Assembly: GCF_002105755.1 (NCBI RefSeq)
Contig: NZ_CP020821.1
Coordinates: forward strand, 3,224,001-3,288,000
DNA: 64,000 nucleotides
From: Mycobacterium colombiense CECT 3035
GTDB lineage: Bacteria; Actinomycetota; Actinomycetes; Mycobacteriales; Mycobacteriaceae
Direction of reading: 5' to 3'
Shown here: positions 33,167-41,187 of the stretch, piece after piece
How the letters are laid out: each line of letters begins with the position of its first letter
How positions within the stretch are numbered: position 1 is the stretch's first letter
Notes under the pieces: model-generated
Databases searched by the model: none
Seen by the model: the letters and a program-made list of their open reading frames with translations, nothing else
Told to the model about the DNA's origin: nothing
Translations under genes and position numbers: made by a program

Positions 33167-34060
33167 GTGGACGTTGGGTTCGTCGGGCTGGGAAACATGG
33201 GCTTTCCCATGGCATGTCGCCTCATCAGGGAAGGACATGACGTCGTCGCATTCGACACGCGCGGCGAAGCCCTCGAGCGCGCCGTCGCCCTGGGAGCGCG
33301 GCCGGCGTCATCGCCCAAAGACGTCGCCGATCGGGCCGACACGGTGCTGGCCAGCCTGCCTACACCGGGCGCGTCACTCGAGGTGGCCACCGGTCCGGCG
33401 GGAGTGATCGAAGGTGCGCGGGTGCAGCGCTATGTCGACTTGTCCACTGTCGGTAGCCAAATGGCCGTGCGGATCCACGGCTTGCTGGCCCAGCGCAACA
33501 TAGTGGCAATGGACAGCCCGGTCAGCGGCGGTGTCGGCGGGGCCGAGAAGGGGACTCTGGCGCTGATGGTGTCCGGCCCGCGCCGCGAATTCGACGCCGT
33601 ACGAACCGCGCTCGAGGCGCTAGGCCGGCCGATGTATGTCGGCGACAAGCCGGGCTCGGCACAGACGATGAAGCTGGCGAACAACATTCTGGCGGCGAAC
33701 GTCTTGGCCGCGACCGCGGAAGTCGTCGTGATGGGCGTCAAAGCCGGCCTCGATCCCGGCGTGATGATCGAGATACTCAACGCGGGGTCGGGTGCGACGA
33801 GCGCGAGCCGCGACAAGTTCCCCCGTGCGATCCTGCCGCGCACCTTCGACTACGGCTTCGCCACCGGGCTGATGCTGAAAGATGTGCGCCTTTACCTCGA
33901 CGAGGCCCGGGCGCTCGGTGTGCCCGCCGAGGTTGCCCAGACCGTCGGCCGGCTGTGGGAGGCGCTCGCGCGCACCGAAGGGCCCGACTCCGATTTCACG
34001 ACGGTGATCAAACCGTTCGAGCGGGCCGCCGGCGTCACGGTGGGTGGGGCCTCGGAGTAG
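33167..34060 (+). CDS. Beta-hydroxyacid dehydrogenase family oxidoreductase
   Basis: A 297-residue NAD(P)-dependent dehydrogenase of the 3-hydroxyisobutyrate/6-phosphogluconate family. VGFVGLGNMGFPMA is the Rossmann loop, DSPVSGGVGGAEKGTLALM the substrate loop, and the Lys in MKLANNILAAN the catalytic residue. It likely oxidises a 3-hydroxy acid or reduces a semialdehyde. The GTG at 33167 puts the Rossmann strand at residue 3 and has GGGTGAGGGG upstream. It ends the aldehyde dehydrogenase operon; a strong hairpin follows at 34072-34099. Confidence 0.92.
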   Translation: MDVGFVGLGNMGFPMACRLIREGHDVVAFDTRGEALERAVALGARPASSPKDVADRADTVLASLPTPGASLEVATGPAGVIEGARVQRYVDLSTVGSQMAVRIHGLLAQRNIVAMDSPVSGGVGGAEKGTLALMVSGPRREFDAVRTALEALGRPMYVGDKPGSAQTMKLANNILAANVLAATAEVVVMGVKAGLDPGVMIEILNAGSGATSASRDKFPRAILPRTFDYGFATGLMLKDVRLYLDEARALGVPAEVAQTVGRLWEALARTEGPDSDFTTVIKPFERAAGVTVGGASE

Positions 34061-34071
34061 CCCTTCGGCAG

Positions 34072-34099
34072 CCGGGCGTCGCGGTGAGCGACCGCCCGG
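34072..34099 (+). terminator. Intrinsic-type hairpin after the dehydrogenase operon
   Basis: CCGGGCGTCGC (34072-34082) pairs with GCGA and CGCCCGG (34088-34099), giving an 11-base-pair stem with one bulged C and the loop GGTGA. It begins 12 bases after the stop at 34060. There is no U tract, which is common for mycobacterial terminators. Confidence 0.5.
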
Positions 34100-34120
34100 A
34101 TCGCATCCGTCCGCAACTCG

Positions 34121-34135
34121 GAGAATGGTATTATC
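34121..34135. promoter_or_regulatory. GAGAAT-N3-ATTCTC type site upstream of the amidohydrolase operon
   Basis: GAGAAT-GGT-ATTATC matches 11 of 12 defined bases. The flanks extend the dyad (cgga..tccg). It lies 167-181 bases upstream of the start at 34302; the region between is AT-rich and free of genes, so the promoter may be here with a long leader. Confidence 0.5.
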
Positions 34136-34301
34136 CGGAATGAAGAACCCGACTTGCCCAGAAAATCGTAAAACGCCCGCTACCAGGGGTAATGATTAAA
34201 CGAAATGCTTACCGGAAACCCGTTGATGGACCGCTGAAGAAAATGTTAGATTGGCTATCATATGACCTCGCACGGCCGGCTTCGGCCGCCGGAGCCGAAG
34301 G

Positions 34302-35402
34302 GTGGCTCTCGTGATCACACACGCTGACGGAACCAGCACACCGTTGATCGACGCGAGCGTGCACATCTTCTTTCCGTCCAACAAGGCGCTCCGCAAGACG
34401 CTGCGCGAGCCGTTCAAGAGCCGCGGGTTCCCCGACTACGAGATGGACTGGTACGGCGCCCCCGGCGGTGAGTACGCCCCCAACACCGAGGGCCCGGACC
34501 GCCAGTACCCGGGTTCGGATCCGGATTTCGTTGCCAACGAACTGTTTTCGAAGCGCGGTGTCGACATTGCAGTCCTGCATCCGATGGCGCGCGGCATCAT
34601 GCCGGACCGGCACCTGGGCAGTGCCCTGCACGCCGCGCACAACGAGATGATGGTGTCGAACTGGCTGGAATCCAGCGAGTTCGGCGAGCGATTCCGCGGC
34701 ACCATCCGGGTCAACCCCGACGACATTCCCGGCGCGCTGCGCGAGATCGAGAGATGGCGCGCCCACCCGCGGGTGGTGCAGATCGGCGTCCCGCTGCAAT
34801 CACGCGAGCTCTACGGCAAACCGCAGTTCTGGCCGATCTGGGAAGCCGCCGTCGACGCGGGGCTTCCCGTCGCGGCGCACATCGAAGTGGGCTCGGGCAT
34901 TGCGTTTCCGCCGACGCCGTCCGGGAACACGCGTACCTACGAGCAGTACGTCAGTTTCATGGCATTGAACTACCTGTACCACCAGATGAACATGATCGCC
35001 GAGGGAGTCTTCGAGCGGTTCGACGGCCTGAAGTTCGTGTGGGGCGACGGCGCCGCCGACTTCATCACGCCGTTCATCTGGCGGATGGACACGTTCGGCC
35101 GGCCGCACCTGGAACAGACACCGTGGGCTCCGCGGATTCCCAGCGACTACCTGCCCGGCCACGTGTATTTCGTCCAGGGCAGCCTCGACGGCCCCGGCGA
35201 CGTCGAGTTCGCCGGCGAATGGTTCGGCTTCACCGGTAAAGACGACATGGTGATGTTCGGCTCGAGCTATCCACACTGGCAGTGCGGCGATGTCACCAAG
35301 CTGCCCAGGGCGTTGTCCGCCGAGCAGCGCGAGAAGCTCTGCTGGCGCAACGCGGCGCAGCTCTACGGCATAGACATTCCCGCCGGGGTGAGCGCAGAGT
35401 AG
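34302..35402 (+). CDS. Amidohydrolase-2 family protein with altered active site
   Basis: A 366-residue TIM-barrel protein of the ACMSD/decarboxylase-type amidohydrolase family (PF04909). It starts with the DASVHIF strand-1 motif and has VAAHIEVGSG and FVWGDGAADF. At the motif where relatives have F-x-S-D-Y-P-H, this one reads MFGSSYPHW, so the conserved Asp (metal/catalytic) is Ser322. It may be inactive alone and act as partner of the next gene product. GTG at 34302 (GGAG upstream) or GTG at 34311 is the start. It leads an operon with a second amidohydrolase, a Rieske ferredoxin and a hydrolase. Confidence 0.88.
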   Translation: MALVITHADGTSTPLIDASVHIFFPSNKALRKTLREPFKSRGFPDYEMDWYGAPGGEYAPNTEGPDRQYPGSDPDFVANELFSKRGVDIAVLHPMARGIMPDRHLGSALHAAHNEMMVSNWLESSEFGERFRGTIRVNPDDIPGALREIERWRAHPRVVQIGVPLQSRELYGKPQFWPIWEAAVDAGLPVAAHIEVGSGIAFPPTPSGNTRTYEQYVSFMALNYLYHQMNMIAEGVFERFDGLKFVWGDGAADFITPFIWRMDTFGRPHLEQTPWAPRIPSDYLPGHVYFVQGSLDGPGDVEFAGEWFGFTGKDDMVMFGSSYPHWQCGDVTKLPRALSAEQREKLCWRNAAQLYGIDIPAGVSAE

Positions 35403-35431
35403 AAGTATCGCGAAAGACTGAGGAGAGCCAG

Positions 35432-36577
35432 ATGACGTTGACCCATTCGCAGGAGCGGGTCCCCGCTACCGAGCGCATAGCCGTCCGCTGCGTCGACTCG
35501 GATGTCCACCCCGCGCCCAAGCGCGGAGAGCTACTCCCGTACATCCCCGAGCCGTGGCGCAGCAAGTACTTCCTCACTCGCTCCGTTGGCGAGCAGATCT
35601 ACTATGACGCCCCGGACTACGCGCATTCCTACGCGATGCGGGTGGATGCCTTCCCCGCCAACGGTGAATTCCCCTGCAGCGACCCGGATATGGCGTTTCG
35701 CCAGCTGATCATGGAGGCCGGCTCCGACATCGCGATCCTGGAACCAGCGGCATACCCGGCGCGCATTCCCGAAGCGCAGCACGCGATGTCGGCCGCGCTG
35801 AACGATTGGCAGGCCAACCATTGGCTGGACAGCCACAACAACTGGCACGAGCGGTGGCGCGGGTCGATTTGCCTTGCCATCGAGGAGCCGGAAGAGTCGG
35901 TGCGCGAGATCGAGCGCTGGGCCGGACATCCCTTTATGGCCCAGATTCTGATCAAGGCCGAGCCCCGGCCGTCCTGGGGCCACCCGAAATACGACCCGAT
36001 CTGGGCGGCGGCCACCAAGCACGACATCACCGTGAGCTGCCACCTGTCCCGCAGCCACTTTGACGAGCTGCCGATGCCGCCGGTGGGCTACCCCAGCTAC
36101 AACCACGACTTCATGGTGACCTATTCGCTGCTGGCGGCCAACCAGGTGATGAGCCTGATCTTCGACGGTGTCTTCGATCGATTCCCGACGCTGCGAATTG
36201 TGTTCGTCGAACACGCATTCAGCTGGATCCTGCCACTGATGTGGCGCATGGACGCCATCTACGACGCACGCAAATCCTGGCTCGACATCAAGCGCAAACC
36301 GTCGGAGTACGTCAAGGACCACATCAAGTTCACCACCCAGCCGCTGGACTACCCCGAAGACAAAACCGAACTGACCCGCGCGCTGGAATGGATGGAATGC
36401 GAGAAGATCCTGCTCTTCTCCTCGGACTACCCGCACTGGACATTCGACGACCCACGCTGGCTGGTCAAACACCTGCCCAAGCACGCCCGCGACGCGGTCA
36501 TGTACAAGAACGGCATCGCGACCTATCACCTACCCGAGACCGTTCCGGTCCTCGAGGGTCAGACCCGGGTGCTCTGA
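35432..36577 (+). CDS. Amidohydrolase-2 family protein (intact motif)
   Basis: A 381-residue ACMSD-like amidohydrolase. Metal-site motifs look complete: VDSDVHPAP at strand 1, SCHLSRSHF, FVEHAFSW and FSSDYPHW with Asp332. Members are metal-dependent hydrolases or non-oxidative decarboxylases, often of aromatic or ring-cleavage acids. ATG at 35432 has TGAGGAGAGCC upstream. It follows the motif-deficient paralogue by 29 bases, and the two probably form one enzyme. The order with a Rieske ferredoxin and a hydrolase suggests ring processing. Confidence 0.9.
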   Translation: MTLTHSQERVPATERIAVRCVDSDVHPAPKRGELLPYIPEPWRSKYFLTRSVGEQIYYDAPDYAHSYAMRVDAFPANGEFPCSDPDMAFRQLIMEAGSDIAILEPAAYPARIPEAQHAMSAALNDWQANHWLDSHNNWHERWRGSICLAIEEPEESVREIERWAGHPFMAQILIKAEPRPSWGHPKYDPIWAAATKHDITVSCHLSRSHFDELPMPPVGYPSYNHDFMVTYSLLAANQVMSLIFDGVFDRFPTLRIVFVEHAFSWILPLMWRMDAIYDARKSWLDIKRKPSEYVKDHIKFTTQPLDYPEDKTELTRALEWMECEKILLFSSDYPHWTFDDPRWLVKHLPKHARDAVMYKNGIATYHLPETVPVLEGQTRVL

Positions 36578-36578
36578 G

Positions 36579-36977
36579 TTGACGGAGGAAACCAAGCGGC
36601 CCGAGCCACGCCTCGCCCAGGGCCGCGAGCATGTCGTCGCAACGGTAGACGAAATCCCGCCGGGCACACACAAACTGGTACCCATCGGCCGGCACGGCGT
36701 CGGCGTCTACAACGTCAACGGCACCTTCTACGCCATCGCGAACTACTGCCCCCACCAAGGCGGGCCGCTCTGTTCGGGACGGGCCCGGGGACGCACGATC
36801 GTCGACGAGACCACGCCGGGTGACTCCGTCATGGTGCGCGACCTGGAATACATCTACTGCCCCTGGCACCAATGGGGTTTCGAGCTGGCGACCGGTACCA
36901 CCGCGGTCAAGCCCGAATGGAGTATTCGTACCTATCCGGTGCGCATCGTCGGCAACGACGTTTTGGTTCAGGCCTAA
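36579..36977 (+). CDS. Rieske [2Fe-2S] ferredoxin-type protein
   Basis: A 132-residue single-domain Rieske protein. Cluster ligands are seen in CPHQGGPLC (Cys, His) and YCPWHQWGF (Cys, His), separated by a longer loop than in classic Rieske ferredoxins. It could be an electron carrier to an oxygenase, or a small regulatory redox subunit. It starts with TTG one base after the upstream stop. There is no oxygenase in this operon; the nearest alpha subunit is at 58964. Confidence 0.9.
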   Translation: MTEETKRPEPRLAQGREHVVATVDEIPPGTHKLVPIGRHGVGVYNVNGTFYAIANYCPHQGGPLCSGRARGRTIVDETTPGDSVMVRDLEYIYCPWHQWGFELATGTTAVKPEWSIRTYPVRIVGNDVLVQA

Positions 36978-36992
36978 CTACAGGAGAATCGG

Positions 36993-37859
36993 GTGCCTTC
37001 TATCGAGATCAACGGGGGAAATGTCGTCTACGAAATCCTCGGTGACTCTGGCGATCTCATTGCCCTGACGCCGGGCGGCCGGTTCAGCAAGGAGATACCC
37101 GGCCTACGCCCGCTGGCCGATGCCCTGGTCGCCGGTGGCTACCGGGTGCTGTTGTGGGACCGGCCCAACTGTGGCGCCTCCGATGTGCAGTTCTACGGGC
37201 AGAGCGAGTCGCACATGCGCGCCGAGACGCTGCACAAGCTGGTGACCGGCCTGGGCTTCGAGCGCTGCATCCTGGCCGGAGGTTCCGGCGGCGCAAGGGA
37301 TTCCATGCTGACCACGATGCTCTACCCCGAGATGGTCACCAAGCTGGTGGTGTGGAACATCGTCGGCGGCACCTACGGCACCTTCGTGCTCGGCTCCTTC
37401 TACATCATTCCCAGCATTCTCGCGGTGCGCGGCACCGGCATGGACGGCGTGGTGAAGGTGGCCGAATGGCGCGAGCGCATCGAGGAGAACCCCGACAACA
37501 AGCAGCGGTTCCTCGACTTCGACAAGGATGAGTTCCTCAAGCTGATGCTGCGCTGGCTCAACGCCTTCGTCTCCAAACCCGGACAGACGATTCCGGGCGT
37601 CGAGGACGAGATGTTCGACCGGATCCAGGTGCCCACGTTGATCATTCGCGGCGGCGAGAACGACATGGACCACCCGAAGCGGACTTCGCTCGAGGTCAGC
37701 TGCTTGATCAAGGGATCGAAGCTGATCGACCCGCCGTGGCCCGAGGACGCCTGGGAGCGCGCCTCCGAGGACCGCGCCGCGGGCCGGGTACAACACTTCA
37801 ACATGTTCGACACCTGGGTGCAGGCGGCACCCGCCATCCTCGAATTCCTGGGCTCGTAA
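36993..37859 (+). CDS. Alpha/beta-hydrolase
   Basis: A 288-residue alpha/beta-hydrolase with oxyanion loop TPGGRFS, the strand-4 motif VLLWDRPNCGAS, and nucleophile Ser98 in GGSGGAR (a Gly-rich variant of GxSxG). Asp in the RGGENDMDHP loop and a late His (VQHFNMF) are the triad candidates. The fold resembles meta-cleavage product or enol-lactone hydrolases; the exact substrate is unknown. GTG at 36993 follows the Rieske gene by 15 bases with CAGGAGAATCGG upstream. Confidence 0.9.
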   Translation: MPSIEINGGNVVYEILGDSGDLIALTPGGRFSKEIPGLRPLADALVAGGYRVLLWDRPNCGASDVQFYGQSESHMRAETLHKLVTGLGFERCILAGGSGGARDSMLTTMLYPEMVTKLVVWNIVGGTYGTFVLGSFYIIPSILAVRGTGMDGVVKVAEWRERIEENPDNKQRFLDFDKDEFLKLMLRWLNAFVSKPGQTIPGVEDEMFDRIQVPTLIIRGGENDMDHPKRTSLEVSCLIKGSKLIDPPWPEDAWERASEDRAAGRVQHFNMFDTWVQAAPAILEFLGS

Positions 37860-37876
37860 TGGCGGGAAACGGTGCA

Positions 37877-38350
37877 CTACCGGGTGTAGATGCGGACCTC
37901 ACAGTTGAGCGACGCCTCCAGCGCCGTGTGTACCCGGCTTTCCGGAATCCGCTCGAGGTCGGACTCCCGCAGCGTCACATGGACGATGTCGAATCCGTCC
38001 TCGCCGGGCGTGCGCTCGATGTGCCCGGTCAACCCGAACGCGGACAGCACCCCGTGTGCGTCGTCGTCGGTCCCCCGGCTGACAAACGTGATCACGCCCG
38101 GCGCGGGAACACCGCCGAACGCGCTGGCGCACAATCCGATCGCCGTGTCCCTGGCGGTGCCGCCGTCGTCAGCCGCAATGAGAAGTTCGACTTCGCGGCG
38201 GCTGGCGGGCATGGACACGAGATCGTTCTCGACCATGTCCACGCCGGCCGTGGCGACCAGTTCGAGGAGAGCCGCCATGCCGTCACGTAGTTGCGCGGGC
38301 GTGAGCACGCTGTCCGGGTCGACGTTGACGCGCACCACCGCAGTTCGCAT
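37877..38350 (-). CDS. Hypothetical protein, divergent from the NuoF-like operon
   Basis: A 157-residue soluble protein that I do not recognise. It begins MRTAVVRVNVDPDSVLT and looks alpha/beta with many acidic residues; two short half-repeats (a GMAALLELV helix and the TAIGLCASAFGG helix) are separated by strands. Only 36 bases lie between its ATG (38350) and the TTG of the NuoF-like gene, so both promoters overlap and the genes are probably controlled together. Convergent with the hydrolase gene. Confidence 0.65.
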   Translation of the reverse strand: MRTAVVRVNVDPDSVLTPAQLRDGMAALLELVATAGVDMVENDLVSMPASRREVELLIAADDGGTARDTAIGLCASAFGGVPAPGVITFVSRGTDDDAHGVLSAFGLTGHIERTPGEDGFDIVHVTLRESDLERIPESRVHTALEASLNCEVRIYTR

Positions 38351-38386
38351 GTGCGCAAGCCTAACCAAGACGATGGCAGGCCAGCT

Positions 38387-39691
38387 TTGAACACCACCGA
38401 GTCCACAACCATCACCACCGCGACCTTCCCCGGGTGCACGCCGCGGCTGCTGACGGAGCACACCGGCCAGGGCCGGGAAGACCTTGCGGCCTACCGGAAG
38501 CTCGGCGGCTACCGCCCGCTCGCCGACGCCGACGCATTCCTGAGCGAAATCGATTCCAGCGGCATCGTCGGGCGCGGCGGTGCGGCGTTTCCCCTTGCGG
38601 TGAAGCTGCGGTCGGTGCGCGACAACGGACGCGCGCTGGGCGCTCCCGTCGTCGTCGCGAATGGCGAAGAGGGCGAACCGGCTTCGGTCAAGGACCGCTG
38701 GCTGCTGCGCAATCGGCCTCACCTGGTGCTGGACGGGCTGCGGCTCGCGGCGACGATGGTCGCCGCCGACCGCGCCTACGTCTACGTGTCCGATCCCGAA
38801 TCGGCGCACAGCGTCCAGTCAGCGCTGGGCGAACTGGAGCCCGGCGCGCTGGGTGTCACGATCGACATGCTCACCGTGCAGCCGGGATACGTCGCCGGCG
38901 AGGAGACCGCCGCCGTTCGGGCGATCAACGGCGGCCCGGCCAAGCCGACCGACAAACCGCCGCGGCCCTTCGAAGCGGGCGTCGACGACCGGCCGACGCT
39001 GGTGAGCAATGTCGAGACCTTGGCGAACCTGCCCTACCTGCAGGGCCACGGCACGACCGATTACCGGTCGCAAGGCACGACGCTGTCGCCCGGCACCTTC
39101 CTGGCCACCATCACCGGCGCCGGTAAGCCGCCGGTGCTCTACGAACTCCCCCACGGCTTGACGTTCACCGAATTGCTTGCTTTGCATGGTGTTTCAGCCG
39201 ACCAGGTCCGCGGTGCGTTGATGGGCGGCTACTTCGCCGGCCTGCTCAACCGCTCCGTGTTGGAGACAACCCTGGACCACGAGACGATGCGACGTGTCGG
39301 CAGCGGTTTGGGCTGCGGCGCGATTTCGGTCATCACCGACGACTGCCCCGTCGCGGTGGCGGCATCGGTGCTTGCCTACTTCGACCGCGAAAACGCCGGG
39401 CAATGCGGATCGTGCTTCAACGGTACGGCGGCCATGGCCGCGGCCGCCGGAGCGCTGCGCGACGGCGCCGCGACGACGGAGGATGTCGAACGGTTGCGCC
39501 GTTGGTCGGTGCTGCTGCGCGGGCGCGGCGCGTGCGCGACGCTGGACGCCGCCACCAACGTCGCCGCCAGCCTGCTCGATCAGTTCCCGGACGAAGTCGA
39601 GGCGCACCTCAGCGGCGCGTGTCCGGACTGCGCCCGCGGCGTGTTCCGCGCGGACCGTCCCTACGAGGCGGAAGCTGTGAGGCAAGCATGA
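38387..39691 (+). CDS. NuoF-like SLBB-domain electron-transfer protein
   Basis: A 434-residue homologue of the 51-kDa NADH-binding subunit of complex I. Seen: GRGGAAFPLAVK (FMN/NADH loop), NGEEGEPASVKDRWLL, LVSNVETLANLPYL, the SLBB region, and the cluster domain ENAGQCGSCFNG with a later GACATLD. Canonical NuoF has Cys-x2-Cys-x2-Cys plus Cys; here the first is Ala337, leaving Cys340, Cys343 and the late Cys. It sits alone with a ferredoxin (ATGA overlap) and an acyl-CoA dehydrogenase, so it may pass electrons between NAD(H) and that ferredoxin. TTG start. Confidence 0.85.
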   Translation: MNTTESTTITTATFPGCTPRLLTEHTGQGREDLAAYRKLGGYRPLADADAFLSEIDSSGIVGRGGAAFPLAVKLRSVRDNGRALGAPVVVANGEEGEPASVKDRWLLRNRPHLVLDGLRLAATMVAADRAYVYVSDPESAHSVQSALGELEPGALGVTIDMLTVQPGYVAGEETAAVRAINGGPAKPTDKPPRPFEAGVDDRPTLVSNVETLANLPYLQGHGTTDYRSQGTTLSPGTFLATITGAGKPPVLYELPHGLTFTELLALHGVSADQVRGALMGGYFAGLLNRSVLETTLDHETMRRVGSGLGCGAISVITDDCPVAVAASVLAYFDRENAGQCGSCFNGTAAMAAAAGALRDGAATTEDVERLRRWSVLLRGRGACATLDAATNVAASLLDQFPDEVEAHLSGACPDCARGVFRADRPYEAEAVRQA

Positions 39692-39984
39692 GAATTCGTC
39701 TGGACCGCACCGTTTGCGACGGCTTCGGCATCTGCGCCAAGCACGCGCCGGGGTACTTCTCGCTGGACGACTGGGGATACGCGTCCCTCATCGGGGACGG
39801 CACGGTGGCCGAGCCTGATCGCGACGCGGTCATGCGGGCGCTGCTCGACTGCCCCGTGCATGCCATCACCGAAATCGGCCAGCGCACCTCGCGCGCATCT
39901 GCGCCGCCGCTCGCCGACACCGAGGATCCAGCCGAACACCTGAAAACCGAAGAGAACGAGGCAGAGTGGGGATTCACGCGCTGA
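39688..39984 (+). CDS. Three-cysteine ferredoxin with C-terminal extension
   Basis: A 98-residue ferredoxin with C10-DGFGI-C16 and C55-P, so the variable cluster position is Phe13 rather than His or Asn. A [3Fe-4S] cluster is expected. About 30 charged residues follow the core, ending EAEWGFTR. The ATG overlaps the NuoF-like stop by 4 bases. It may link the NuoF-like flavoprotein to a P450 or to the dehydrogenase downstream. Confidence 0.9.
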   Translation: MRIRLDRTVCDGFGICAKHAPGYFSLDDWGYASLIGDGTVAEPDRDAVMRALLDCPVHAITEIGQRTSRASAPPLADTEDPAEHLKTEENEAEWGFTR

Positions 39985-40011
39985 GCGGTCCTCGTCCGGA
40001 AGAGTCACGCC

Positions 40012-41187
40012 GTGCAACTCACCTTTGACAGCGACGTAGAGGCGTTCCGGGCGGAGTTCGTCAGCTTCCTCACCGAACACTTGCCGACACAAGCTCAAGC
40101 CGCGGAGCGTCCTTCGTCGACCTCGCACGTGCCCGAATGGTCGCGCCGGTGGCAGCGGCTCCAGTTCGACCACGGGTGGCTACTACCCGGCAACCCACCG
40201 GAATTCGGCGGTCGCAACGCAAACATCCTGCAGCAGTTCGTGCATCGCGAGGAGCTGTCACGGCGGCGGATCTATCACTGCTTCAATCCCCAAGGGGTCG
40301 GCATCATCGCGGCGTCGCTGTTGTCCTTCGGCACCGAGGAGCAGAAGCGGCGCTGGGCCGTCCCGATCCTGCGAGCCGAAAAGACCGCGTCGTTGGGGAT
40401 GAGTGAACCCGGAGCCGGCTCAGACCTCGCCGGGCTGCGGACGAAGGCGGAGTTGGTCGGCGATGGGTTCGTGGTCAACGGGCAGAAGGTATGGACTTCC
40501 GGCGCCCATGACGCCGACGTGATTCTGACCTTCGTTCGCACGGACCCGAACGCTCCCCGCCACAAGGGAATCAGCGCACTCCTCATACCGACCAACACTC
40601 CCGGGGTGGTGCGTCGCCCCTTCCCCTCGGTCTATGACCGCGACGAGTTGGACTTCAACGAGGTGTTCTTCAACGATGTCCGGGTGCCTGCGGACAACCT
40701 GCTCGGCCCGCTCAATGGCGGGTGGCAGGTCGCCAACGGCTCGCTCGGCCACGAGCGCACCCTGATGTGGATGGCCTTCGCGAACCGGCTCGAGCAATTG
40801 CTCGAGGACTACCGGCCGGCCGATGAGGTCAACGAGGACCATTACGCCACCATCGTGATGGACTACTACGCGCTGCGGTTGCTCGGGTCGGCCGCCCTGG
40901 GCCGGGCGGCCCGCGGTGAGGTGGACGTGGCCGCGTTGTCCGTGCTGAAGGTGTTGGGTTCGGAGGCCGAACAGAGCGCGCTGCGGCATGCACTGGACGC
41001 GGCCGGGGTCGACGGCCTACCCGACAAGATGCTCACCGCCCCGCATAATCCTTACGCCCCTGACCTTTTCACCGCCAGCTGGTTCGCGCGCTACATCAGC
41101 AGCTATGCGGGCACCATCGCGGGCGGCACGTCGGAAATTCAGCGCAACATCATCGCGCAGCGTGTCCTCGGACTTCCGGCGCGCTGA
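40012..41187 (+). CDS. Acyl-CoA dehydrogenase
   Basis: A 391-residue dehydrogenase, very similar over its length to 24725-25900 (shared MQLTFDSDVE start, FNEVFF strand and identical C-terminal block AGGTSEIQRNIIAQRVLGLP). It has SEPGAGSDLAGLRT and NGQKVWTSGAHDAD. GTG at 40012 follows the ferredoxin by 27 bases. Unlike the other two long-type dehydrogenases in the window it has no short partner beside it, so it may be homomeric or pair with the subunit encoded at 25884. Confidence 0.93.
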   Translation: MQLTFDSDVEAFRAEFVSFLTEHLPTQAQAAERPSSTSHVPEWSRRWQRLQFDHGWLLPGNPPEFGGRNANILQQFVHREELSRRRIYHCFNPQGVGIIAASLLSFGTEEQKRRWAVPILRAEKTASLGMSEPGAGSDLAGLRTKAELVGDGFVVNGQKVWTSGAHDADVILTFVRTDPNAPRHKGISALLIPTNTPGVVRRPFPSVYDRDELDFNEVFFNDVRVPADNLLGPLNGGWQVANGSLGHERTLMWMAFANRLEQLLEDYRPADEVNEDHYATIVMDYYALRLLGSAALGRAARGEVDVAALSVLKVLGSEAEQSALRHALDAAGVDGLPDKMLTAPHNPYAPDLFTASWFARYISSYAGTIAGGTSEIQRNIIAQRVLGLPAR

